In this document: piece after piece, positions 1 through 7,715 of the stretch
Numbering within the stretch: the first letter of the stretch is position 1
Layout of the letters: each line of letters opens with the position of its first letter
NCBI GenBank assembly: GCA_016302435.1
Contig: JAEDNQ010000037.1
Location: 1-15,738, forward strand
Source: Bacteroidaceae bacterium
Lineage (GTDB): Bacteria > Bacteroidota > Bacteroidia > Bacteroidales > Bacteroidaceae
DNA length: 15,738 bases
Reading direction: 5' to 3'
Program-made: the position numbers and the translations under genes
Notes under the pieces: generated by a model
What the model was told of the DNA's origin: nothing
Database searches by the model: none
Seen by the model: only the letters and a program-made list of their open reading frames with translations

Positions 1-15
1 CACCAGCAATAACAA

Positions 16-51
16 AAAAAGAAGAGGCAACACGGGTTGTCTCTTCTTTTT
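16..51 (-). terminator. Rho-independent terminator after the ABC exporter gene
   Basis: Bases 16-31 pair with 36-51 (16 bp including one G-U) around a 4-base loop. On the minus strand the hairpin is followed by a run of T, which is the classical intrinsic terminator form. It lies 28 bases past the stop codon of the ABC exporter. The A-rich and T-rich arms are symmetrical, so it could also stop transcription coming from the other side. Confidence 0.85.
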
Positions 52-78
52 CTGTATGGTAGATTGCAAAATTGCTGT

Positions 79-1917
79 CTACAATGCCTGCATGTCGTTG
101 AGCTTCTTGTAGTAGCCATTGGCGGCAAGGAGAGTGTCATGAGTGCCGTGCTCAACGATGCGTCCCTCGTGGAGCACGTATATCTCGTCGGCATGCTTGA
201 TGGTGGACAGGCGGTGGGCAATGGCTATGGTGGTGCGCGACTTCATGAGTTTCTCAAGCGCATCTTGCACGAGTCGCTCGCTCTCTGTGTCGAGAGCTGA
301 TGTGGCTTCATCGAGGATGAGGATGGGTGGATTTTTGAGGATGGCACGAGCTATGGATATGCGCTGGCGCTGACCGCCTGAGAGACGTCCGCCACGGTCG
401 CCAACATTGGTCTGGTAGCCGTCTTCCATGTTCATGATGAACTCGTGAGCATTGGCTATCTTGGCTGCAGCTTCCACCTGTTCCTGTGTGGCTCCTTCCA
501 CTCCGAAGGCTATATTGTTGAAGATGGTGTCGTTGAAGAGGATGGCCTCCTGGTTGACATTGCCTATGATGCCTCGGAGAGAGTGGATGCTGAGGTCGCG
601 CACGTCTGTGCCGTCGATGCGGATGGACCCAGAGGTGACATCGTGGTAGCGGGGGATAAGGTCGACGAGGGTGCTCTTGCCCGATCCTGACTGCCCAACG
701 AGGGCTATGGTCTGCCCTTTGCGGATAGTGAGCGTGATGTCGTCGAGGACAGGATGACCAGCCACGTATTGGAAACCGACGCGGTCTATCTCTATCTTGT
801 CGTGGAGGGTGTCAACGCTGACAGCATCGGGACGCTCCTTGATGTTGTTTTCAGCCATGAGTATCTTGTTGATGCGCTCCATTGACGCCATGCCTTTCTG
901 TATGCTGTAGCCTGCCTTGGAGAGGTCCTTGATGGGCTGAAGAGTGGTGTAGAGGATGACGAGATAGTAGATGAAGCCGCTGGCGTCGATGGGGCTCTGG
1001 CCTGAGAAGATGAGGTAGCCGCCGAACCAGAGGACGAGGACTATCATGACTGTGCCTAAGAACTCGCTGACAGGATGGGCTGCCGACTGGCGGATGGCAA
1101 CTCGCATGGAGGCATCTCTGAACTCATTGTTCACTCGCTCGAATCGTCGTTCCATCTTCTCCTCGGCTATGAAGGCCTTGATGATGCGCAAGCCGCCAAG
1201 GGTCTCTTCTATCTGGCTTATGCCATCGCTCCACTTGGACTGAGCGTAGAGGGAGCGCTGCTTGAGTTTCTTGCCTATGCGTCCTATGCCGCCTGCAAGG
1301 AGGGGAACGACGAGGAAGGTGAAGAGGGTCAGTTCCCAGCTCATGAAGAGCATGGTGGCGACGTAGGTGAGGATGAAGATAGGGTTCTTGATGAGCATGT
1401 CGAGCGAGGAGGTGATGCTGGCGTCTATCTCGTTGACATCGGTGCTGACGCGAGCAAGGATGTCTCCCTTGCGCTCTTCGGAGAAGAAGGAGAGGGGAAG
1501 GGAGAGTATCTTACGGTAGATGTCTACACGGATGTCGCGCACAATGCCTGTGCGGAGAGGCATGAGGCATGCAGAGCCACCGAAATAGGCTCCTGTCTTG
1601 AGCATGGTGAGCAGGGAGAGTATGATGCCGAGGAGGAGGAGTGTGGTGGCTGGTCCGTAATGCTCGACGAGCAACTGTGAGTAGTAGTAGCCGTTGTTTT
1701 GCGCCACGCTGACGAAGTCGGAGAAGTCGGCAGTGTCCCACTCTATAAAATGGTATGTCTCAGTGTTGACCTTGAAGAGTATCTGCAGTATAGGCAGGAG
1801 GACGGAGAAGGAGAACACATTGAACAGGGCTGCCAATATGTTCATGGCGAAGGTGGCAAGGATGAATCCTTTGTATCGGGCGAAGTACTTGCCCATCTGT
1901 TGATAGAACTGTTTCAT
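79..1917 (-). CDS. MsbA-like ABC exporter, fused permease and ATPase
   Basis: This is a full-length half-transporter of 612 residues that would act as a homodimer in the inner membrane, using ATP to flip or export a substrate. The N-terminal half has six predicted membrane segments (about 18-48, 88-115, 175-200, 200-215, 282-305, 312-330), with a longer than usual loop between the first two (about 50-88). The C-terminal ATPase is intact: Walker A GQSGSGKST (408-416), Q-loop Gln456, signature LSGGQ (512-516), Walker B ILILDEA (532-538), D-loop SALD and H-loop His568. The family match is closest to the lipid A/lipid exporter MsbA and multidrug exporters. The substrate cannot be read from the sequence; lipid A core export is the usual role of such genes in Bacteroidales, but that is inference. 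It follows sufE by 93 bases and is closed by a strong terminator. Confidence 0.93.
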   Translation of the reverse strand: MKQFYQQMGKYFARYKGFILATFAMNILAALFNVFSFSVLLPILQILFKVNTETYHFIEWDTADFSDFVSVAQNNGYYYSQLLVEHYGPATTLLLLGIILSLLTMLKTGAYFGGSACLMPLRTGIVRDIRVDIYRKILSLPLSFFSEERKGDILARVSTDVNEIDASITSSLDMLIKNPIFILTYVATMLFMSWELTLFTFLVVPLLAGGIGRIGKKLKQRSLYAQSKWSDGISQIEETLGGLRIIKAFIAEEKMERRFERVNNEFRDASMRVAIRQSAAHPVSEFLGTVMIVLVLWFGGYLIFSGQSPIDASGFIYYLVILYTTLQPIKDLSKAGYSIQKGMASMERINKILMAENNIKERPDAVSVDTLHDKIEIDRVGFQYVAGHPVLDDITLTIRKGQTIALVGQSGSGKSTLVDLIPRYHDVTSGSIRIDGTDVRDLSIHSLRGIIGNVNQEAILFNDTIFNNIAFGVEGATQEQVEAAAKIANAHEFIMNMEDGYQTNVGDRGGRLSGGQRQRISIARAILKNPPILILDEATSALDTESERLVQDALEKLMKSRTTIAIAHRLSTIKHADEIYVLHEGRIVEHGTHDTLLAANGYYKKLNDMQAL

Positions 1918-2010
1918 CGGCTTTCGTCGGGGGAGAGAGAGGGATGATGGTGTAAAGGGTGTGTGCGGACAGGAGCTAATGACGGTTCTCTACCAGCACG
2001 GGAGTGAAGG

Positions 2011-2436
2011 CTATGCCTGCTTGGCTTTGAAGGCCATGGCGTAGAGCTTCATCTGTTTCATCATGGAGAGGAGACCATTGCTGCGCGTGGGCGAGAGGTG
2101 TTCCTTGAGGCCTATGTCTTCGATGAAATGGAGGTCGGCGGAGAGTATGGCATCGGGAGTCTGTTGGTCGAGGACTCGGATGAGCAGGGTCACTATGCCC
2201 TTGACGATGAGTGCATCGCTCTCAGCCTGGAAGTGGACGGTGCCCTCGGGGGTGAGGTCTGCCTGAAGCCAGACGCGACTCTGGCATCCGTCGATGAGGT
2301 TGCTTTCAGTCTTGTATTCTGAAGGCAGAGGCTGCTGGTCGCTGCCGAGGTCGATGAGGTACTGGTATTTGTCCATCCAGTCGTCGAAGCCCTCAAACTC
2401 TTCGATGACTTCTTGTTGTCTTTCTTCTATTGTCAT
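2011..2436 (-). CDS. sufE: SufE family sulfur-acceptor protein
   Basis: A protein of 141 residues, the normal SufE length. SufE accepts persulfide sulfur from the cysteine desulfurase SufS and passes it to the SufBCD scaffold for Fe-S cluster assembly in the cytoplasm. The expected sulfur-accepting cysteine is present as Cys51 in the GCQS motif, within the conserved context NLIDGCQSRVWL. The conserved C-terminal SPTRSNGL segment (about 115-122) is also present. No suf operon gene is adjacent, so it must work with SufS encoded elsewhere; a lone sufE is common in Bacteroidetes. The ATG at 2436 gives the usual start a few residues before the first helix. It may share a transcript with the downstream ABC exporter, since nothing resembling a terminator lies between them. 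Confidence 0.92.
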   Translation of the reverse strand: MTIEERQQEVIEEFEGFDDWMDKYQYLIDLGSDQQPLPSEYKTESNLIDGCQSRVWLQADLTPEGTVHFQAESDALIVKGIVTLLIRVLDQQTPDAILSADLHFIEDIGLKEHLSPTRSNGLLSMMKQMKLYAMAFKAKQA

Positions 2437-2461
2437 AATGATGGTGGTTTTTGATTATTGA

Positions 2462-2533
2462 GGAACGTCAGGAACGTCAAGAACGTTAAGAACGTCAAGA
2501 ACGCCAAGAACGTTAGGAACGTCAGGAACGATA
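2462..2533. repeat. 9-bp tandem array, eight units
   Basis: Eight consecutive 9-base units with consensus RGAACGTYA (plus strand) fill most of the gap between sufE and the M28/glutaminyl cyclase gene. Units differ mainly at position 1 (A or G) and position 8 (C or T); one unit has GCC and the last ends ATA. In the minus strand reading frame that continues from the M28 gene, most units carry a TGA or TAA codon. Another minus-strand frame is open and reads as repeated V-P/L-D/N triplets, but it has no start. It does not look like a terminator, because there is no inverted symmetry. Confidence 0.9.
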
Positions 2534-2536
2534 GTT

Positions 2537-3517
2537 TCACCTCTCAGTCCAAATGACTTCCAACATGGTTTGCCCTACGGCCTTGAGTGTGGATTTGCTG
2601 ATGTTCTGCATGTTGTCGTTGACGGTGTGCCATGTCCGTGGGAAGCCACCGTCTTCGCGGTCGCTGCCGATGACATCGATGCAGAGTATACCTCCCTGGA
2701 TGACCTGCAGATGGTCGTCAGTGACAGCTCCCCCACTCTCTTCGTAGCTGAAGTATTTGCCTTGGCCTATGCGCTGGGCTGCAGCCCACACTTTGTCGAC
2801 GATGGCGGGAGCGTAGGCCATGGAGAACTGTTCGCGGTAGAAGACGGTGTTGTCTCCCCCTACCATGTCGAGATTTATGCCGTAGCGAGCTGTATAGCCG
2901 TCGGCATGGCGCTTGCCCGACCAGTATTGGCTGCCGAGACACCAGCTGTTACTGTCGCCTCCGCCTGACATGCCGCTGTCTTCTGCATCCCAGCAGATGA
3001 AGTCGACGCCGATGGCTATGTCGGCCGTGTCGGGCGCAAGGCTTATCTGACGAGCGAGTTCGAGCATGACGCCTATGGCGCTGGCACCGTCGTTGGCACC
3101 ATCGATGGGTGTAGCGTGGTGGCTCTCGTCGGGGTCATTGTCAGCCCAGGGACGGCTATCCCAGTGTCCAGAGATGATGATGCGTCCAGGAGCGTCGGGA
3201 CGGCAAGAGGCGATGATGTTGCGCATCTTGACGGGCGTGCCGTCGAAGAGTTTGGCATCGGCATACTGATTGGTGACTATGGCTCCGAAGCTCTCGAACT
3301 TGGCTGCTATCCAGTCGCCGCAGGAGTCGTGAGCTGCCGAGTTCATGACTCGCGGACCGAAGTCGCACTGTGCCTGGGTATAGGCGTATGCCGAGTCAGC
3401 ACAGAAGTCGGGTGCTGGCGATATGTAAGCCGTCGGTGTGGTCTTCTTCTCGCCGCATGCTGCTAAAGCGAGCAAGAGAGGAAGGAGGAGAAGGCTCTTG
3501 GGTGTGGGTGTTGACAT
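2537..3517 (-). CDS. M28-family zinc lipoprotein, probable glutaminyl cyclase
   Basis: A 326-residue protein of the M28 peptidase superfamily. A lipoprotein signal with lipobox LAAC puts the lipidated cysteine at Cys21, so it is probably anchored in the periplasm. Zinc-site residues are visible: His118 in GHWDS, Asp143 in GANDGAS, the acidic pair Glu179-Asp180 in CWDAED, Asp217 in NLDMVG and His297 in WHTVND. These match the bacterial animal-type glutaminyl cyclases described in Porphyromonas gingivalis, Tannerella forsythia and Prevotella intermedia, which convert N-terminal glutamine to pyroglutamate. Members of the family are often annotated only as M28 aminopeptidases, and that activity cannot be excluded without alignment. 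Five exported proteins in this window are predicted to start with Gln after signal cleavage, which suits a cyclase. A well-formed promoter lies just upstream. Confidence 0.85.
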   Translation of the reverse strand: MSTPTPKSLLLLPLLLALAACGEKKTTPTAYISPAPDFCADSAYAYTQAQCDFGPRVMNSAAHDSCGDWIAAKFESFGAIVTNQYADAKLFDGTPVKMRNIIASCRPDAPGRIIISGHWDSRPWADNDPDESHHATPIDGANDGASAIGVMLELARQISLAPDTADIAIGVDFICWDAEDSGMSGGGDSNSWCLGSQYWSGKRHADGYTARYGINLDMVGGDNTVFYREQFSMAYAPAIVDKVWAAAQRIGQGKYFSYEESGGAVTDDHLQVIQGGILCIDVIGSDREDGGFPRTWHTVNDNMQNISKSTLKAVGQTMLEVIWTER

Positions 3518-3550
3518 AAGAGAGTGAGATTATTGTGTGTGTTTCAGGTG

Positions 3551-3581
3551 CAAAGGTACGCATTTCTCTCCTAACATCAAG
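3551..3581 (-). promoter_or_regulatory. Bacteroidetes-type promoter for the M28/glutaminyl cyclase gene
   Basis: On the minus strand TACCTTTG (3551-3558) matches the TAnnTTTG -7 box. CTTG (TTG core at 3578-3580) lies 19 bases upstream, as expected of the -33 element. The predicted transcript starts near 3544, leaving a leader of about 26 bases before the ATG at 3517. Confidence 0.7.
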
Positions 3582-3705
3582 GGGTAGGAGTGAAATATCG
3601 TCTGCATGCAGGCCAAAAATGATGTTTTGGAGCGTTCAAGCGCGCGTGTGCTAAGCAGGTGTGCCGAATTAATTTTTCACAATATATATTATAAAGAGTC
3701 CCAAC

Positions 3706-4338
3706 TTATGACTGCAGGAAGGCAGCCAACTGCTCTACGGCTCTGGCTCGGTGGCTCATGGTGTTCTTGACCTCGTTGCCAAGCTGGGCGAAGGTCTGGT
3801 CTTGGCCTTCGGGGACGAAAATGGGGTCGTAGCCGAAGCCTGCATCGCCTCGTTTCTCGTCGATGATGTGTCCGCGGACTTCGCCTCTGAAGTAGTGTAT
3901 GTCGTTGTCCTGAATGAGGGCTATGCAAGTGCAGAAAGAAGCTTTCCAGCCCTTTCGTCCATTGAGCGCTGGGGAGGTGAAGCCGGTGCTGCTGCAGGAT
4001 TGCAGACGTGCAAGGAGGAGGTTCATGTTGTCTTCGTCTTTGTTGCCTGTCTGGGTCTGTCCATTGATGGCTGCATAGCGAGCAGAGTATACTCCCGGCT
4101 CGCCCCCGAGGGCTTCGACTTCGAGCCCGGAGTCGTCGGCGAAGCAGTCGAGGCCATAGTGCTGCTTGACGTACTGTGCCTTGATGAGGGCATTGGCCTC
4201 GAAGGTGGTGCCTGTCTCGGGTATGTCGACATCGCAGCCGATGTCGCTGAGGCTCTTGATTTCGTAGCTGTCGCTGAGTATGGAACGAATCTCCTCGAGC
4301 TTGTGAGCGTTGTTGCTCGCGAATACTAATGTTTTCAT
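3706..4338 (-). CDS. rdgB: RdgB/HAM1 non-canonical purine NTP pyrophosphatase
   Basis: Cytoplasmic enzyme of 210 residues that hydrolyses dITP, XTP and ITP to monophosphates, keeping deaminated purines out of DNA and RNA. Family motifs appear in order: the start SNNAHKL (8-14, phosphate-binding loop), FADDSGL (66-72, catalytic acidic residues), GVYSAR (82-87), FGYDPIF (168-174) and SHRARA (195-200). Between about 112 and 132, a segment rich in Ser, Thr and Cys (QSCSSTGFTSPALNGRKG) is longer than the short linker usual here, making the protein about 10-15 residues longer than many homologues; the catalytic motifs are not disturbed. It is divergent from the lrp-type gene, with a 285-base gap. 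I see no clear TAnnTTTG box for it. Confidence 0.94.
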   Translation of the reverse strand: MKTLVFASNNAHKLEEIRSILSDSYEIKSLSDIGCDVDIPETGTTFEANALIKAQYVKQHYGLDCFADDSGLEVEALGGEPGVYSARYAAINGQTQTGNKDEDNMNLLLARLQSCSSTGFTSPALNGRKGWKASFCTCIALIQDNDIHYFRGEVRGHIIDEKRGDAGFGYDPIFVPEGQDQTFAQLGNEVKNTMSHRARAVEQLAAFLQS

Positions 4339-4623
4339 CTTACTGTTGAAGTATTATGTTATGTTGATAAAATTCTTGAAAAAAAGAGGGTGCGGAGTGT
4401 TTTTTGCTATCTGTCAGCTAACAGTGTGTATGAAAGCAGCAATTGCAACTTACACATTGTAAAATCGGGTTTTATATTTTATTTTAATGCCATTTCATTG
4501 CTATTTTTCGTCAGTTTACACAAATTTCTTCGATTTTGTTTGACAAATAGAAAAAAAACACCTAATTTTGTTTACAATTTGTTCAAGCTAAACTAAAAAT
4601 GACATAAAGCAAGCTGTTATCAA
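4339..4623. other. Divergent AT-rich intergenic region between rdgB and the Lrp-type gene
   Basis: No convincing gene lies in these 285 bases. The right half is strongly AT-rich and contains the promoter of the Lrp-type regulator (4539-4570). A perfect inverted repeat TTACA-CAT-TGTAA sits at 4450-4462, and two further TTTACA motifs sit at 4515-4520 and 4571-4576, flanking the promoter. These could be binding sites for the adjacent regulator, since Lrp/AsnC proteins often control their own promoter, but the match to any known box is not established. A plus-strand frame of 68 codons (4390-4596) overlaps the promoter and looks random. Confidence 0.5.
4539..4570 (+). promoter_or_regulatory. Bacteroidetes-type promoter for the Lrp/AsnC gene
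   Basis: TTTG (4539-4542) and TAATTTTG (4563-4570) are separated by 20 bases, a full match to the Bacteroidetes -33/-7 promoter pattern. Transcription would start near 4577, giving a leader of about 47 bases before the ATG at 4624. Confidence 0.75.
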
Positions 4624-5160
4624 ATGGAGAAAATAGACAAACTTGATAAACGTATCATGGAGATTATCTCTGCAAACGCGCGCATACCTTTCAAGGATGT
4701 TGCTGCCGTCTGCGGAGTGTCAAGAGCTGCCATCCACCAGCGTGTGCAGCGTCTGATAGATGCCAATGTGATTGTAGGCTCGGGATATGACATCAATCCC
4801 AAGAGCTTAGGCTACAACACGTGCACGTATGTTGGCATACGCCTTGAGAAGGGTTCGATGTATTCACGTGTGGTAGACGAACTGAGGAACATTCCGGAGA
4901 TTGTGGAGTGTCACTACACTACAGGTCCGTACACCATGCTGGTGAAGCTCTATGCGCGTGACAACGAGCAGCTCATGGACTTGCTCAACCGCAAGATACA
5001 GGGCATCACGGGTGTGGATTCAACGGAGACGCTCATCTCGCTCGACCAGAGCATAAAGAGGGAGGTGCCTCTATGTGTCACTGACAATTCATCAAGCACA
5101 TCCGAACCTGTTGCGCAACAGAGCAGCAACCCTGCCATCATACTCGACGAGTGTGAATGA
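4624..5160 (+). CDS. Lrp/AsnC-family transcriptional regulator
   Basis: A 178-residue DNA-binding protein and the only plus-strand gene in the window. Residues 1-52 form the AsnC-type helix-turn-helix (opening KIDKLDKRIMEII, recognition helix about SRAAIHQRVQRL). A short linker leads to the effector-binding RAM domain (about 65-145), with TGPYTMLVKLY (100-110) at the usual ligand-contact turn and GVDSTETLISL near its end. Family members form dimers to octamers and sense amino acids; the ligand here is unknown. A polar Ser/Asn/Gln-rich tail of about 30 residues after 150 is longer than in typical Lrp proteins, and its role is unknown. It has its own promoter and terminator, so it is a single-gene transcript. 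Confidence 0.93.
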   Translation: MEKIDKLDKRIMEIISANARIPFKDVAAVCGVSRAAIHQRVQRLIDANVIVGSGYDINPKSLGYNTCTYVGIRLEKGSMYSRVVDELRNIPEIVECHYTTGPYTMLVKLYARDNEQLMDLLNRKIQGITGVDSTETLISLDQSIKREVPLCVTDNSSSTSEPVAQQSSNPAIILDECE

Positions 5161-5201
5161 AGCCACATTGGGTGCACAGACTCTCAACAGGGTAGATAAA
5201 G

Positions 5202-5237
5202 CCCCGACGGTATATATGGTACTGTCGGGGTTTTATT
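5202..5237 (+). terminator. Strong hairpin terminator between convergent genes
   Basis: Bases 5202-5212 (CCCCGACGGTA) pair with 5220-5230 over 11 bp with one G-U, around a 7-base loop, followed by TTTTATT on the plus strand. It lies 41 bases past the stop of the Lrp-type gene. The minus-strand side is followed by CTTTATC, so it may also serve the convergent comF-like gene, whose stop is at 5256. Confidence 0.88.
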
Positions 5238-5255
5238 GTTAAACATGTAGCACAC

Positions 5256-6059
5256 CTACTTACTATTCTTTATTTGAATTACCTTATCATCATCGTCACT
5301 GACAGACTCGAGCATAGGTATACCATATATTGAGTATTCTATGTCGCCGTCCTGCTGCGAGGGATGTATCTTACGAGTAGCATGGGCAAGGGTAAGGATG
5401 GACAGCCGCACTCCTTCTATTTTTGCCACTTCGGAGGCTAAGGACAGGAGGGTGGATCCTGTGGTCATGACATCATCGACCAGAAGAACGTGACGGCCGT
5501 GCAGTGCTTCGGGCTTCACGACCCGGAAAACGCCTTCGACATTGGTTCGTCTGCCGGTACGGGCAAGGGATGTCTGAGGTCGGGTATGCTTTATCTTCCT
5601 GACGACATCGGCCCGTAACGGTATGTCTGTCTGACGGCTGACTGCTTGGGCTATGGGATAGCTCTGGTTGTAGCTTCGAACGGCATAGCGGAGGAGGGAG
5701 ATGGGCACGGGCACAATCATGTCTATGCCATCGAAGAATGATGTTTCAGCCTTCAGCTGAGTGGCAAATATTTGCCCTAAGCGATAGCCTATCTCGGGTC
5801 GCGAGCGGAACTTGTTGGAGAGGATGAGCTGGCGGGCGATGTTGTTGGTGTAGTAGAAGAAGGCGACTGACTTCTCTATGGGCAGTTGCCCCCACAGCAT
5901 CTTCTCGGATGGGCTATGGAGCAGACGATGGTAGAATGTCTGCTGAAGCTCAGCCATGCAAGCTGTGCATAGGATGGACTCTGAAGCCGAGAGACGGCAG
6001 GAGCATGCTACGCACTGGGGCGGCGCGACGAGATTTATGATGTCTCGCAGGAGGCTCAT
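5256..6059 (-). CDS. comF: ComF-family phosphoribosyltransferase-like protein
   Basis: A 267-residue cytoplasmic protein of the ComF/GntX family. An N-terminal double-zinc-ribbon-like motif (Cys16-x2-Cys19, Cys31-x2-Cys34) precedes a type I phosphoribosyltransferase fold. The PRPP loop is VLLVDDVMTTGST (191-203), and the family segments VPVP (116-119), RSYNQS (128-133) and KHTRPQTSLAR (157-167) are present. In naturally competent bacteria ComF proteins support DNA uptake or integration; in Bacteroidales the function is untested. After about residue 228 there is an unusual tail of nearly 40 residues with a DDDD run near the end, beyond where most ComF proteins stop. The start codon is 6 bases from the stop of the upstream outer-membrane gene, so the two are almost certainly co-transcribed. 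Confidence 0.9.
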   Translation of the reverse strand: MSLLRDIINLVAPPQCVACSCRLSASESILCTACMAELQQTFYHRLLHSPSEKMLWGQLPIEKSVAFFYYTNNIARQLILSNKFRSRPEIGYRLGQIFATQLKAETSFFDGIDMIVPVPISLLRYAVRSYNQSYPIAQAVSRQTDIPLRADVVRKIKHTRPQTSLARTGRRTNVEGVFRVVKPEALHGRHVLLVDDVMTTGSTLLSLASEVAKIEGVRLSILTLAHATRKIHPSQQDGDIEYSIYGIPMLESVSDDDDKVIQIKNSK

Positions 6060-6065
6060 TGGAGG

Positions 6066-7715
6066 TTAAAAGCTGAGCGCGAAGCCTGCCATGACATTGG
6101 CGGATGGTGCCTGGTAGCCATAGTAGCGGTCGTACTTCTGGCAGAAGAGGTTGTCGCCACGGACAAAGATGGTGGCAGGGAAGTCGAGCGGAAGGGTGTA
6201 GCGCAGGTCAGCTCCGAGGAGGACTGTGTTCTTGCGCTCAAGGGCATAAGGATGTTTGCCTTCGAGCTTCGGGAGGCTGTAGCAGTCGAGCTGCCAGTCG
6301 ATGCCGAGGTAGAGATCCTTGACGAGACAAAGGTCGAGCTGCCAGTCCATGGTGAAGGCAGGTGTGATGTATGAGCCTTCGGTCCAGCCCCAAGGCTGGC
6401 GTGTGGACTCTATGTTGAGACGGTTGCGACCTGTGAGCTTGAGGAAGTCACGGTAGCTGTACTGAAATTCGGCTCCGAAGTAGATGTTCTTGTTCTTCTT
6501 GAACTCGAGGACGGGCATGCAGCGTCCGTCGCGGAGGGGAGTGACGGAGATGATGTCGGCATGGTTTTCCGACATGTCATATCCGCCGTATATGTCGGCG
6601 CTGATGCCGCTCTTGGTCTTGAAGCGGTAGCCGAGGCGGGCATCGACCTGATGGAACTCATCGTTGGCTTCCAAGGGCTCATCGGCAGGTGTGGCGAGGA
6701 TGAAATAGGGGTTGAGGGCTGCAAGATAGCGCATCTCGTTTTCGAGTTCGTAGCCTCGTGCCTGGAAGTACACCTCACTCGTCTTGTCGATGGTGTAGGC
6801 GAATGCAATGTCGGGGGCTATGTCGCCCTCAATGTTGGTGAAGACTCCTAAGCGGAGACGGATGGTCTCATCTGTGTAGGTGTAGTGCGGTGCGAAGGAG
6901 AGGCAGGTGTGGTCCTTTAGTTCGTCGTTGCGGTAGTTGAATCGGGTGGCAGAGATTTCGATGCCTGCTCCGTGGTTGGACGTGAAGGCGTAGGAGGCTG
7001 CTCCTTCTGCCAAGAACTGTGTCTCGCCGAGTTTCTTCTGAAGATTGGTGTGGTAGTTCTGGCTGAAGACCTTAGCGGCTACCTCGCCCTCTATAGTGAG
7101 GGAGCCAGCGGTGTAAGGGGTGAGGCCTACGGCGGCATCGAACATGACGTTGTGCTGCTTGTCGGTAACGGTGGCGGCTCCTCTATAGTTGAAGAGCTGG
7201 TTGGCATATGTGCCTTTGGCGTAGAGGTCGGCTCCGTTTGACAGATGGTGTGTGTACTGCAGGGATGAGCTGTTGGTGTAGAAGCGGCTTGTCCAGTCGG
7301 TGTCGCCATAGCGCTCGTCTTTGCCAGTCTTGCCTTTGAAGCCGCTGAGCGAGAGGTCGAGGGTCAGAGCATCGAGTGTGGTGATGTCAAACTGATAGAT
7401 GGCTTGTGCGTCGAGGTTGCCGTGGCTGCCTCCGCTCATACGGAGATGGCCTTTCCTATTGCCACGGTCAATCTCCTTGCTTGAATAATGGCTGAGAGGA
7501 CTGGCTGTGAAGTCAGTGAAGGGTTTGCCTTGTACGGCATAGGGCATTGTGTAATGCTTGACTTCAGTCTTTACGGCTTGTGTCTTGACATCCACTTTCT
7601 GAGCCTCTGTGACTACTGGCTTTATTTCACTGGTCACCTCAACGGTATTGTCGAGCTGTGCGTATGCTGGCGCTGATGCCAAGAGGGATAGTATTGCAAG
7701 TTGTACTGATTTCAT
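6066..7715 (-). CDS. Outer-membrane beta-barrel protein, TonB-receptor-like barrel without plug
   Basis: A 549-residue exported protein. The signal peptide ends in APAYA at 19, leaving Gln20 at the new N-terminus. Residues 22-60 form a Val/Lys/Thr-rich segment (VEVTSEIKPVV, VDVKTQAVK, TEVKHYTMPYAV), followed by alternating polar/aromatic strands to the end. The last residues AGFALSF end in phenylalanine, the usual C-terminal signal of outer-membrane barrels. Strand-like segments with Tyr/Trp girdles repeat throughout, for example 290-330 and 410-470. I see no TonB box or plug domain, so it is a barrel of unknown cargo rather than a complete TonB-dependent receptor. It follows a TPR gene and precedes comF by 6 bases. 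The paired TPR protein may be its periplasmic partner; that is inference. Confidence 0.8.
   Translation of the reverse strand: MKSVQLAILSLLASAPAYAQLDNTVEVTSEIKPVVTEAQKVDVKTQAVKTEVKHYTMPYAVQGKPFTDFTASPLSHYSSKEIDRGNRKGHLRMSGGSHGNLDAQAIYQFDITTLDALTLDLSLSGFKGKTGKDERYGDTDWTSRFYTNSSSLQYTHHLSNGADLYAKGTYANQLFNYRGAATVTDKQHNVMFDAAVGLTPYTAGSLTIEGEVAAKVFSQNYHTNLQKKLGETQFLAEGAASYAFTSNHGAGIEISATRFNYRNDELKDHTCLSFAPHYTYTDETIRLRLGVFTNIEGDIAPDIAFAYTIDKTSEVYFQARGYELENEMRYLAALNPYFILATPADEPLEANDEFHQVDARLGYRFKTKSGISADIYGGYDMSENHADIISVTPLRDGRCMPVLEFKKNKNIYFGAEFQYSYRDFLKLTGRNRLNIESTRQPWGWTEGSYITPAFTMDWQLDLCLVKDLYLGIDWQLDCYSLPKLEGKHPYALERKNTVLLGADLRYTLPLDFPATIFVRGDNLFCQKYDRYYGYQAPSANVMAGFALSF

Noticed and set aside
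1075..1680. Plus-strand open frame of 201 codons inside the ABC exporter gene
   Set aside because: It lies fully antisense to a gene with every ABC motif intact, its translation shows no domain or signal, and such frames are common opposite GC-moderate genes.
2462..2533. 9-bp array considered as a CRISPR-like array
   Set aside because: The units are directly adjacent with no unique spacers, and no cas gene is present.
3751..4329. Plus-strand open frame of 192 codons opposite rdgB
   Set aside because: It mirrors nearly the whole rdgB gene, has no independent signals, and rdgB is certain from its motifs.
4390..4596. Small plus-strand frame of 68 codons in the rdgB-lrp gap
   Set aside because: It runs through the predicted promoter of the Lrp-type gene, and its Phe/Leu/Asn-rich composition reflects AT-rich noncoding DNA.
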